This document shows positions 56,412-64,000 of a stretch of 64,000 nt of DNA, one piece after another (within the stretch, counting starts at the first letter, position 1; each line of letters starts with the position of its first letter). The DNA lies in the NCBI RefSeq assembly GCF_007988865.1, contig NZ_BJUY01000005.1:1-64000 (forward strand), written 5' to 3'. The position numbers were made by a program, and so were the translations under genes. Below the pieces are notes generated by a model. The model had not been told where the DNA came from. It did not search any database and worked only from the letters and a program-made list of their open reading frames with translations. The stretch is from Alkalibacterium kapii. Its GTDB lineage: Bacteria > Bacillota > Bacilli > Lactobacillales > Carnobacteriaceae_A.

Positions 56412-57329
56412 CTAATTGAAAAAAAGATTTGAATGTAATAGTTCTATCTTCTCTAATTCAACACCTATTGATAGAAGTTTATTTTGAAAATCAGATTTTT
56501 CTTCTTCATGATAATAATAAATACACCAAGTAGTATTTTTTCTAACGTTTATTTTTATTTTCTCAAAATAAGGTAAATCAACGTCACCAATCGAGTGTCC
56601 AATAATAAATACCTTTTCTACTTCATTTAGATTATTGAAGAATTCAGTATGGGAAAAACAAATCATTTTTACATCCTTAAAGGTTCTTTCATAATAGTTT
56701 CCTATTGCATTATAAATACTACTCTCCTTTTCAGAAAAACTTTCTGTCGCTAATCTCGCTTTCTCTCTAGCATTCTGCAGTTTCTTTTTATTACCATGCC
56801 CCAATACTAGGGAGTCATAATCATCTAATTCAACTGAACCATGAATGTGCAAAATCTTACTTTTTTCAATCTCATAAATTTCTTCTAATAACAATGTATA
56901 GTTAAAAGTCAAGAATAAATCTTCTGCTTCTTGATTAATTAGTTCAGTTCTCCTTACTGCATCTACTTCTATTGTGTTGACCCATGATTCTAAGTATTCT
57001 TTGAACTCAATTATAAATCCATACGTAGTCTCCCAATGTTCATCTAGTGTATCTTCTACATACTCATCTCCAACTTCTAGCCCTAGTTCTATATATATTC
57101 CTTCATCAGCTATTCTATCCTCTTCGATATTTGAAATACTATTTTCTAAATCTTTCCACAAAAAGCTTTTAGCATAATTAGGATTACAAACAGAATTTAT
57201 TCCATAAGTAGCTTCGAAGCGATTCAAAAAATTCCAATCTTCAAACTCTAAAAATTCTCTGAAGTCTATATATGTCGTATATAATCCATGGGCCAAGTCA
57301 AAACCGTTGCCTATAACGAATAAATTCAT
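56412..57329 (-). CDS. AbiH-family abortive infection protein
   Basis: This 305-residue protein starts MNLFVIGNGFDLAHGLYTTY, the AbiH signature (IxGNGFDLxHGL), followed by YIDFREFLE. Later motifs are FLTFNYTLLLEEIY, ILHIHGS and VFIIGHSIGDVDLPYF. AbiH was found in lactococci as a phage-abortive protein; its mechanism is not established. Codon use is AT-rich compared with neighbours. The gap 57330-57630 holds no gene; it contains a TGGCAAAA...TTTTGCTACCA inverted repeat at 57459-57490 and an imperfect ATCCCATA/TATGGGAT hairpin near 57400-57435. Confidence 0.85.
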   Translation of the reverse strand: MNLFVIGNGFDLAHGLYTTYIDFREFLEFEDWNFLNRFEATYGINSVCNPNYAKSFLWKDLENSISNIEEDRIADEGIYIELGLEVGDEYVEDTLDEHWETTYGFIIEFKEYLESWVNTIEVDAVRRTELINQEAEDLFLTFNYTLLLEEIYEIEKSKILHIHGSVELDDYDSLVLGHGNKKKLQNAREKARLATESFSEKESSIYNAIGNYYERTFKDVKMICFSHTEFFNNLNEVEKVFIIGHSIGDVDLPYFEKIKINVRKNTTWCIYYYHEEEKSDFQNKLLSIGVELEKIELLHSNLFFN

Positions 57330-57630
57330 ACATAAATCCCTTTCCTTATTATATCTGACTACTATAAAAACAATATGATCCTATGGATTAAATGAATGCA
57401 TCCCATAGCTGTCTCGAATAAAATAGTTATGGGATATTTCATTAAGTGGTACGTTAAAATGGCAAAAACTGGTACATTCTTTTGCTACCATGGGAGGGGC
57501 TTTTCGCTGGCGGTAGTCAACATGATACACAACAGGCGAACACACTTATCTTGTAATATAAACAAAAGGACGTAAGTAAGATACTGTCTCACCAACGCCC
57601 TTAATTGTACAACCACAATTTATGGGAACT

Positions 57631-58665
57631 TTATTTTATCATTTCCCAATGTAATGGAGATCCACGTTTAATGTCAGTCACTGCTTTTTTATTCAAGACT
57701 TCTGGATAGTTTTTAGGTGCCATACCATTTCCGGGTCTAATAGATCTGACATTATTTGAAGTAAACTCTTCTCCAGCTTTAATATCTTCAACGACAAATA
57801 AAGAACGTCCAAGTTTTCTGTTATTCTTTTTCTTTTCTGTTAGACTGTAATCGATTTTCCCTAATGCTTTTTCAGCATCTCTGACTAATTTTACCATCTC
57901 TTTAAAAACGTCTGGCTCCATAGAAAATTCTGAATCAGGACCACCAATTTCCTTATTGAGAATAAAATGTTTCTCGATTACTCTAGCTCCTAAAGCTACC
58001 GATAAGATTGGAACAGTGGAACCAATCGTGTGATCAGATAAGCCGACCTCCACATCGAAGGTTTCTTTCATGTTAGGTATCGTATTTAAATTGGCATCTT
58101 CAATTTTTGCCGGATAAGAAGACGTCGTCTTTAAGAGAACTATTTGATCATTACCCATCCGTTTACAGGCGTTGACAGCTTCTTCAATATCACTCAAATC
58201 CGCAATCCCCGTCGATATGATCATTGGTTTATCTTTAGAGGCAATATACTCGATTAGTGGAATATCCATTATCTCAAAAGAAGCGACCTTATACACAGGA
58301 ACACCCAGGTCTTCCAGGAAATCTACTGAGGAATGATCGAATGGCGTTGAAAAGAAGATAAGTCCAAGACTATTAGCATAATTCATGAGTTCTTTTTGCC
58401 ATTCCCAAGGTGTATACGCTTCGCTATAAAGGTCGTAGAGCGTGCGCCCATCCCAAATGGTGCCACTACTTAGTGTAAAGTATTCATTATCGCAGTCTAT
58501 CGTTAGGGTGTCCGCTGTATACGTTTGGATTTTGATAGCATCTGCTCCAGATTCTTTGGCTGCTTTTATACTCTCTTTTGCAATGTTGATATCATGCCCA
58601 TGATTTGCGGATAGTTCCGCAATAATAAATACTTTATTGTCGGTATCGAAGTTTTCAATTATCAT
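57631..58665 (-). CDS. Pseudaminic acid synthase
   Basis: This 344-residue protein of the NeuB family condenses phosphoenolpyruvate with 2,4-diacetamido-2,4,6-trideoxy-altrose. Barrel motifs: IIAELSANHGHDINIAKE, AIKIQTYTADTLT, STPFDHSSVDFLE, MIISTGIADLSDIEEA and GLSDHTIGSTVPILSVALGARVIEKHF. The C-terminal SAF/antifreeze-like domain (about 285-344: RRSLFVVEDIKAGE-type, VRSIRPGNGM) is present. Pseudaminic rather than sialic or legionaminic acid is deduced from the gene set. The start overlaps the preceding gene by 11 bp. Confidence 0.88.
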   Translation of the reverse strand: MIIENFDTDNKVFIIAELSANHGHDINIAKESIKAAKESGADAIKIQTYTADTLTIDCDNEYFTLSSGTIWDGRTLYDLYSEAYTPWEWQKELMNYANSLGLIFFSTPFDHSSVDFLEDLGVPVYKVASFEIMDIPLIEYIASKDKPMIISTGIADLSDIEEAVNACKRMGNDQIVLLKTTSSYPAKIEDANLNTIPNMKETFDVEVGLSDHTIGSTVPILSVALGARVIEKHFILNKEIGGPDSEFSMEPDVFKEMVKLVRDAEKALGKIDYSLTEKKKNNRKLGRSLFVVEDIKAGEEFTSNNVRSIRPGNGMAPKNYPEVLNKKAVTDIKRGSPLHWEMIK

Positions 58666-60124
58666 TGATCTGCTCTCTCCTTAATTGATAGTTTAATAGG
58701 TCAGCATCGCTAGTCTTTCTACAAAAATTTACCTTTTCAAAAATTTTGATAGAGGCTACGTTATTTACAGATACAAAAGCAGTAATCATTTTAATATTCT
58801 TTTTTTCGTTAAATAATTTTTTTATGCTTTCCTCTAAAATAAAACTTGCTAACCCCTGAGCTTGAATTTTTTTCGAGAGGCTTATGCTTATCGTAGCATT
58901 GATTCCTTCAAGGCTATAACGGACTTGCCCTAGAAAATCGTTATTTTTATTCGTAACAATATAAAAAACGACATCAGGATCCGAAATCACCCCTTCAAAC
59001 CATTTAATATGATCTTTCCAAGCAATCTTCTCTTTATTTATAGAATGTCTTCTCACATAATCTTGGTTGGAAAGATTATAAACATTCTCAATATCACTTA
59101 GTTTAGCTTCTCTTATACAGATATTCTTATTTTTGCTTTTATAAATTAGCGCATCTACTATCCGCTGTGATCCTTTTCCATCTATAAGCTGTCGCTGTTT
59201 CTTAACGAGTTCTTTTCGTACAGTTCTATCCTCAATTTGGTGAAATGCAGATTCTATCTTGGTCAATAAATCAGTATCAGTATAATGAAATACTATCTCA
59301 GGAGAAATATGCTTTATTATTGCATCACAGTTGTTTTTTTGATTATCTATAACTTGAATTGCGAGGAATGGCGTTTGTGTAGCCATCAATTCATAAATAG
59401 ATTGTCCGGCAGCAGTGATGGCAATATCATTTTCAGACATCAATCGACTCATTTCTATATCAGTAAGATTAGAATGATAAGAGACATTTTTGGGATTTAC
59501 TCCTAAATTCAATTCTGAATGTTGAGCTTTATTGATTACTACATTAAATTCTACAGAAGGATTTTTTGAAGCAAGGGTTTCAATTAAAGCAGGTGTCAAA
59601 TTTCTTATATCCGTTCCACCCATCATGATTATTACCTTTTTAACACTATCTCGGAGTGTTCTGTTCTCTTCTTTTACGAAAGCAGACCGAACGATCACAT
59701 ACCTCGGTCCTAAGAGCAAGGAATGTTTATTCGCACAAGAATAATCTATACTTTCAGTATTTAAAGAAGGATTGATTATAGTTCCTTCAGGATAGTGTAA
59801 CCTACCAAAATCATCTATGACAAACAATTCTCGAGATTTGCTTTTTAATTTTAGATAATCTTCATTAGTGGCCAGATATGAATCAACAATAACATAATCA
59901 TTTGACGAGATATTATTGTTTATATAATCATGATTTAGCCAGTCTACATTTATAATGGGATATTCTTTAATAAAATTTACCGAATCAACATCTCCATTAA
60001 CGACAAAGTCTACTATAACTTCTCTATGAAGCAATTCTTCATAGAGAGCAGAACAGCGTGAAAGATGTCCTAACCCAATAGACTTGCCACCTTCTGTAAG
60101 AATTTTCACTTTCATTTCAATCAA
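58655..60124 (-). CDS. Fused PseG hydrolase and PseH acetyltransferase
   Basis: This 489-residue protein combines two pathway steps. Residues about 1-325 are PseG, a GT-B-fold UDP-sugar hydrolase (TEGGKSIGLGHLSRCSALYEEL at the start, VIIMMGGTDIRNLTPALIE, ENDIAITAAGQSIYELMAT). It releases 2,4-diacetamido-2,4,6-trideoxy-altrose from UDP. Residues about 335-489 are a GNAT domain (ICIREAKLSDIENVYNLSNQ, LSKKIQAQGLASFILEES, VNNVASIKIFEKVNF), the expected PseH that acetylates the 4-amino group. The stand-alone pseH gene is absent, which fits the fusion. ATG at 60124 follows a weak site; the gap from pseF is 2 bp. Confidence 0.88.
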   Translation of the reverse strand: MIEMKVKILTEGGKSIGLGHLSRCSALYEELLHREVIVDFVVNGDVDSVNFIKEYPIINVDWLNHDYINNNISSNDYVIVDSYLATNEDYLKLKSKSRELFVIDDFGRLHYPEGTIINPSLNTESIDYSCANKHSLLLGPRYVIVRSAFVKEENRTLRDSVKKVIIMMGGTDIRNLTPALIETLASKNPSVEFNVVINKAQHSELNLGVNPKNVSYHSNLTDIEMSRLMSENDIAITAAGQSIYELMATQTPFLAIQVIDNQKNNCDAIIKHISPEIVFHYTDTDLLTKIESAFHQIEDRTVRKELVKKQRQLIDGKGSQRIVDALIYKSKNKNICIREAKLSDIENVYNLSNQDYVRRHSINKEKIAWKDHIKWFEGVISDPDVVFYIVTNKNNDFLGQVRYSLEGINATISISLSKKIQAQGLASFILEESIKKLFNEKKNIKMITAFVSVNNVASIKIFEKVNFCRKTSDADLLNYQLRREQINDN

Positions 60125-60126
60125 TC

Positions 60127-60864
60127 CTACTTATTTAATTTTTTTTGCTCTATATGAGAATTGATCTCCGACAATTCAGGATGTGTATGGTATAAGTTAA
60201 CAACATCATTCATGTAAAAATCGTGTTCTCCATGATAAAGTTTTTCGTATATCTCAGTAATTAACTGCAGATCTTCTTCGGTATCTAACGTCCACCTATA
60301 ACCAGATAAGTCATGGTTTGCTTTATAATAGTGAACATCTTCTGTATTTTCATAGATATAAGGGGTGACATGTTCTCTTTGGTACATTTCTTGTGCATTC
60401 TTGAATGCACTCTCAAGTAATGAAAAGGCAAATATCTCTATATCCAATCCTCTAGGAAAGTTCCGAGTTTCGGGCTCTGTACCTGCATTTGAAACCAGAC
60501 TATATTGGTTATTCAGATAAAAGTCAATCATATTATCCAGTAGTCTAGAATCAATCAAAGGGCAATCTGAAGTAACCCTGACAATAACATCCAACTTATT
60601 TTCAACTGCGGCAAAATAAAATCGAGATAGAACGTCACTTTCACTTCCTCTGAAGAATGATACGTCATTTTTCTTTGCTTCAGATTCAATTACATTATCT
60701 TTAGACAGTGTAGTCGTTGCTATAATTATTTGATCAACTTTTTCTGCCTGTTTTACTCTTTCAATAACATGATTTAAGACGGACTTCCCTTTTAGTTCTC
60801 TTAAAACCTTTCCTGGTAAACGTGTCGAACCCATTCTTGCTTGTATAACTACACCAATTTTCAT
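60127..60864 (-). CDS. CMP-pseudaminic acid cytidylyltransferase
   Basis: This 245-residue nucleotidyltransferase begins MKIGVVIQARMGSTRLPGKVL, the signature of PseF/SpsF-type enzymes. RVTSDCPLIDSRLLDNMI provides the metal-binding Asp, followed by the C-terminal TLDTEEDLQLITEIYEKL. It activates pseudaminic acid with CTP for transfer to flagellin or a surface glycan. It lies between pseC and the pseGH fusion with gaps under 10 bp. Confidence 0.87.
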   Translation of the reverse strand: MKIGVVIQARMGSTRLPGKVLRELKGKSVLNHVIERVKQAEKVDQIIIATTTLSKDNVIESEAKKNDVSFFRGSESDVLSRFYFAAVENKLDVIVRVTSDCPLIDSRLLDNMIDFYLNNQYSLVSNAGTEPETRNFPRGLDIEIFAFSLLESAFKNAQEMYQREHVTPYIYENTEDVHYYKANHDLSGYRWTLDTEEDLQLITEIYEKLYHGEHDFYMNDVVNLYHTHPELSEINSHIEQKKLNK

Positions 60865-60872
60865 TAAAAAGC

Positions 60873-62069
60873 CTACTTTCGGTAGTAATCTAGTACTTTA
60901 TTCATAGCATCAACAACATCTTTAACATCATCGTTGGTCATGTTCGGGTGTAGAGGTAACGTAATGATGTTTTCATACAATGCCTCAGCCTTCGGACAAA
61001 GGCCTTTCTCATATCCTAACTCTTCATAATAAGGGTGTAAATATACTGGCAGGTAATGAACATTAACTCCAATGTTCTCAGCATATAAGGCTTCAAAGAC
61101 CTCTTTACGCGATACGTTTAATTTTTCGGTATTTAACTTGATAACATAAATATGCCATCCCGAATTAGAGAACTCAGCTTCATACGGAGTGGTGATTTCT
61201 TCAATATCCTTTAATGCCTTGTTATACATACCAACAATTCCCCGACGTCTTTCAATGAAATTATTTAATTTACTCAGTTGACTTGTTCCTAATGCACTTT
61301 GTACATCAGTTAACCGGTAATTATATCCAAGTGTTTGCTGTTCATAGTACCATGGCCCATGATCAACTTTTAATTTATCGGGATCTCTTGTAATACCATG
61401 TGTTCTAAATTCCATCATTTTTTCATAGTAGTCTTCATTATTCGTCGTTACAATTCCGCCTTCAGCAGTTGTGATTGGTTTAACTGGATGAAAACTGAAT
61501 TCTACCATATCAGCCTGTGATCCAACTTTTTCCCCTTTATATTCACTGCCTAAGGCATGAGCTGCGTCTTCTATAATGACAAGATCATGTTTTTCAGCTA
61601 ATACTTTGATCGCATCCATATCCACCGATTGACCCGTGAAATCTACAGGAATAATTGCTTTAGTTTTGTCCGTAATTTTCTTTTCGATATCTTTTACGTC
61701 GATATTATATGTGAGCGGATCTATATCGGCAAATATTGGCGTTCCTCCACAGTACAATACAGCGTTTGACGAAGCTGCAAAAGTTAAAGAGCTGACGATC
61801 ACTTCATCACCTTCAGTGATTCCTGCGGCATAACAGGCCATGTGCAATCCGGCTGTTCCGTTTGAAACGGCCACAGCATATTTTGCCCCGACGTATTCTG
61901 CTATCTTATTCTCAAATTCTTTAACATATGGACCTGTTGTTAAAAAATCCCCTTTTAATACATCTACAACTGCTTGAATATCATCGTCATCGATGGATTG
62001 CTTACCATAAGTTAATAATTCATCTCTTACGGGTTCCCCACCATTGATTGCTAATTTATCCATTGTCAT
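60873..62069 (-). CDS. UDP-4-keto-6-deoxy sugar aminotransferase
   Basis: This 398-residue PLP enzyme of the DegT/DnrJ/EryC1 family makes UDP-4-amino-4,6-dideoxy-N-acetyl-altrosamine. Features are AVSNGTAGLHMACYAAGI near 70, IIEDAAHALGSEYKG (the Asp that binds PLP) and SFHPVKPITTAEGG with the PLP lysine near 190. FRTHGITRD and LGYNYRLTDVQSALG are typical of PseC. Start ATG 62069 (or ATG 62063) is 8 bp after pseB. Confidence 0.9.
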   Translation of the reverse strand: MTMDKLAINGGEPVRDELLTYGKQSIDDDDIQAVVDVLKGDFLTTGPYVKEFENKIAEYVGAKYAVAVSNGTAGLHMACYAAGITEGDEVIVSSLTFAASSNAVLYCGGTPIFADIDPLTYNIDVKDIEKKITDKTKAIIPVDFTGQSVDMDAIKVLAEKHDLVIIEDAAHALGSEYKGEKVGSQADMVEFSFHPVKPITTAEGGIVTTNNEDYYEKMMEFRTHGITRDPDKLKVDHGPWYYEQQTLGYNYRLTDVQSALGTSQLSKLNNFIERRRGIVGMYNKALKDIEEITTPYEAEFSNSGWHIYVIKLNTEKLNVSRKEVFEALYAENIGVNVHYLPVYLHPYYEELGYEKGLCPKAEALYENIITLPLHPNMTNDDVKDVVDAMNKVLDYYRK

Positions 62070-62077
62070 TCCCCCGA

Positions 62078-63082
62078 TTATAAGCCTAGTTCATTGATTT
62101 TATCTCGTAGTGTTTCTACGTCCAGCCATTCCGTATTGTTGCCAGAATTATATTCCCAGCCTTCTTCGATCAGCGTTCCACCAGGCTTGAAGTCTGTATC
62201 TTTAGTCCACCAGGTATAATTCGGATAGATGATATAGTAATCGCCATAGTCATAAGTTCCGCGCGAATCATCACTCGTTATCATAACTTCATGCAATTTT
62301 TCTCCTTCTCGAATACCGACAACGTTATAGTCAGCATTAGGATTAATTGCTTCCGCAACATCTGTGATTTTATATGACGGGTTCTTAAAGACGTACGTTT
62401 CTCCGCCTTTAGATTCTTCAAGGGCTTTGACTACTAAATCTACCGCATCATCTAGCGTCATCCAAAAACGTGTCATTCTTTCATCAGTGATAGGAAGATC
62501 CTTGACGCCCTGGTTCAACAATTCTCTAAAGAATGGAATAACTGATCCTCTGCTTCCTGATACATTACCATATCTAACGACTGAAAATATGGTCCCTTCA
62601 TCACCGCGGTAAGAGTTGGCAGAAACAAACAATTTATCAGAAACTAATTTTGTCCCACCATAGAGATTAATAGGGTTTACAGCTTTATCCGTTGATAAGG
62701 CAATCACTTTTTGGACGCCTCTATCTATCGCTGCATCTACAATATTTTGAGCACCGTTAATATTTGTCTTGATTGCTTCGAAAGGATTATATTCACATGC
62801 GGGAACTTGCTTCATAGCTGCTGCATGAACGACATAATCTACCCCTTTAAATGCACGGTACAGTCTATCTTTATCCCGTACATCACCAATGAAAAATCTC
62901 ATTTTAGATATTTTTTCAGGAAATCTCTCTGTCAGCATTTTTCTCATGACATCTTGTTTAAACTCATCCCGGGAATATATGATAACTTTTTTAGGATCAA
63001 AATTTGATAGAACCATCTCTGTAAATTGTTTGCCAAAAGATCCGGTTCCACCTGTGATTAAAATCGATTTGTTATTAAGCAT
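62078..63082 (-). CDS. UDP-GlcNAc 4,6-dehydratase (inverting)
   Basis: This 334-residue short-chain dehydrogenase-type enzyme starts pseudaminic acid synthesis. The Rossmann loop LITGGTGSFGKQF, GDVRDKDRL, HAAAMKQVPACEYNP, and NLYGGTKLVSDKLF are those of PseB/FlaA1. It is the first gene of a five-gene operon; upstream lies about 430 bp of AT-rich sequence (63083-63515) with no gene I can support, then an IS1380 copy facing the other way. No flagellin or pseudaminyltransferase gene is in the window, so the acceptor is unknown. Confidence 0.92.
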   Translation of the reverse strand: MLNNKSILITGGTGSFGKQFTEMVLSNFDPKKVIIYSRDEFKQDVMRKMLTERFPEKISKMRFFIGDVRDKDRLYRAFKGVDYVVHAAAMKQVPACEYNPFEAIKTNINGAQNIVDAAIDRGVQKVIALSTDKAVNPINLYGGTKLVSDKLFVSANSYRGDEGTIFSVVRYGNVSGSRGSVIPFFRELLNQGVKDLPITDERMTRFWMTLDDAVDLVVKALEESKGGETYVFKNPSYKITDVAEAINPNADYNVVGIREGEKLHEVMITSDDSRGTYDYGDYYIIYPNYTWWTKDTDFKPGGTLIEEGWEYNSGNNTEWLDVETLRDKINELGL

Positions 63083-63515
63083 AATTTTCTCCTTTTTAAT
63101 TACTATTATATTTATATTGGTAGTTATATATTCAAGATATTGTACAGTGTTACCTTTTTATTTTTAAATTTCAAAATCAAAGAATCTATATTTCTATATT
63201 TCATATATAAATAAACGAAATCTATAAATACTTTGATTAATACAGCCTTTCTATCACAATAAAATAATACACTATGATAGGAATTAGTTATCTCTTTAAA
63301 AGTTTCCATCAATATCGGTTATTTTACTATCTAAAAAACCCTTTTATCGTAGATAGTTAATTTTATTTTTCATAATATATTTTTATATAAATAACTGCAG
63401 AATGATAAATTTAATCAAGTTAGAAATATTAATAAATAAAAACCTGAGTTATATTTTTTGCAAATTCATACAATTATTATAATTAAAATAGCCCTAGTTA
63501 ACTAAATCTTTTAGC

Positions 63516-64000
63516 CCTGAATAATTCATACTTTTAATTTAAACCGTCTGAAACTGCCTAACGGCAGTCTACAATTACTTTTTCATTTTAACCCGTTAAG
63601 TGATGAGAAAAGAACCCCGTTCTGATATGGTAAAGGTGTCGAAACCAACCATAAGAAAGGAGTTCTTCTAATGATTAGCTTACACAAAAACCAGGTAAAA
63701 TTCAATGCAAACATTACTATTTCACATACAGGTGGTCGCTTATCGAGTGATTCGGGTTTAGTCTTGGTAAAAGAAGTGATAGACACCTTCCAGTTCTCTG
63801 ATTTGTCACAATCTCTGCTAGACATCAAAGATAACCGCGCTTACTTCACACATGATAACTTAGCGATATTAGAACAGCTTATTATGCAGTTAATCGCTGG
63901 TTATTCGGCTGACTCATCAGCTAATCTATTAAGACGAAATCCAGTATTTCAAGTCGTACTAGGTAAAAAGCAGTTGGCATCACAATCGTCAATCTCACGG
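63516..64000 (+). mobile_element. IS1380-family insertion sequence, left part
   Basis: The terminal repeat CCTGAATAATTCATAC starts at 63516. The leader and transposase start resemble the complete copy at 16466-18144, in opposite orientation. The element continues past the window. Confidence 0.88.
63671..64000 (+). CDS. IS1380-family transposase, N-terminal part
   Basis: The first 110 codons are open to the window end: MISLHKNQVKFNANITISHT, then GGRLSSDSGLVLVKEVIDTF. They match the first copy with scattered substitutions. The ribosome binding site GAAAGGAG precedes ATG 63671. The catalytic residues lie beyond the window. Confidence 0.88.
   Translation, partial: MISLHKNQVKFNANITISHTGGRLSSDSGLVLVKEVIDTFQFSDLSQSLLDIKDNRAYFTHDNLAILEQLIMQLIAGYSADSSANLLRRNPVFQVVLGKKQLASQSSISR

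Noticed and set aside
57459-57490. Remnant of an insertion sequence end between the pse operon and abiH
   Set aside because: There is an inverted repeat TGGCAAAA/TTTTGCTACCA, but no second end or coding remnant; too little to name.
63583-63828. Minus-strand frame opposite the IS1380 transposase start
   Set aside because: It is the reverse complement of transposase codons and recurs opposite the first copy (17835-18020); a shadow.

Overview
The window looks like chromosome from a low-GC Gram-positive bacterium (Bacillota). The GC content is around 40 % by eye, ribosome binding sites are strong AGGAGG types, TTG/GTG starts are frequent, and the families are typical of Lactobacillales/Bacilli (6-phospho-beta-glucosidase and ROK kinase operon, AraC-type response regulator, AbiE, AbiH, ComK-like and SigH/ComX-like proteins). 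A Carnobacteriaceae-type alkaliphilic or marine lactic acid bacterium would fit, but that is inference; no rRNA, tRNA or housekeeping marker is present to settle it.

Layout. 0.3-7 kb: DUF4301 protein, N-acetylmuramoyl-L-alanine amidase and a small sigma factor on the minus strand, divergent from a ComK-like regulator and a NERD-domain protein (NERD-1). 7-11 kb: FMN-binding-like lipoprotein and a two-component system whose kinase is frameshifted. 11-21 kb: accessory region with pseudogenes, an IS66 remnant, a TOTE-type primase-helicase, an orphan MazE-like antitoxin, an IS1380 element inserted in abiEii, abiEi, and NERD-2 (one in-frame stop). 21-26.6 kb: an island with a broken dGTPase gene and two unknown proteins, bracketed by two copies of the 3' end of a GH5 gene. 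26.6-30 kb: beta-glucoside operon (GH5, GH1, ROK). 33-41 kb: a complete yhf-type operon (yhfU-T-php-S-Z-Y-X-W). 42-55 kb: second copies of the DUF4301, amidase, sigma, NERD (NERD-3, one in-frame stop) and ComK-like genes, plus two pRiA4b-ORF3-like genes and a glycerate kinase/GntP/CdaR unit. 55-57 kb: a DnaD-like phage-type replication protein and AbiH. 57.6-63 kb: a pseudaminic acid operon. 63.5 kb to the end: a second IS1380 copy running off the window.

The most unusual signal is non-coding. Many intergenic regions carry arrays of imperfect hairpins (arms about 10 bp, loops about 10-15 nt, spacers about 15-25 nt). The arm sequence differs between arrays while staying self-complementary. Each of the three NERD genes lies between two arrays that share one arm family, and the family differs from one NERD gene to the next. 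The arrays are often accompanied by one of two other perfect palindromes, TTTTTCGCC-N-GGCGAAAAA (nine copies) and ATTTTGTCAG...CTGACAAAAT (six copies). The NERD genes also share a conserved promoter-proximal element. I propose an undescribed association between NERD/zinc-ribbon proteins and cognate palindrome arrays, superficially like REP sequences and RAYT transposases. It sits beside a duplicated sigma factor/ComK-like/muramidase set that suggests competence control.
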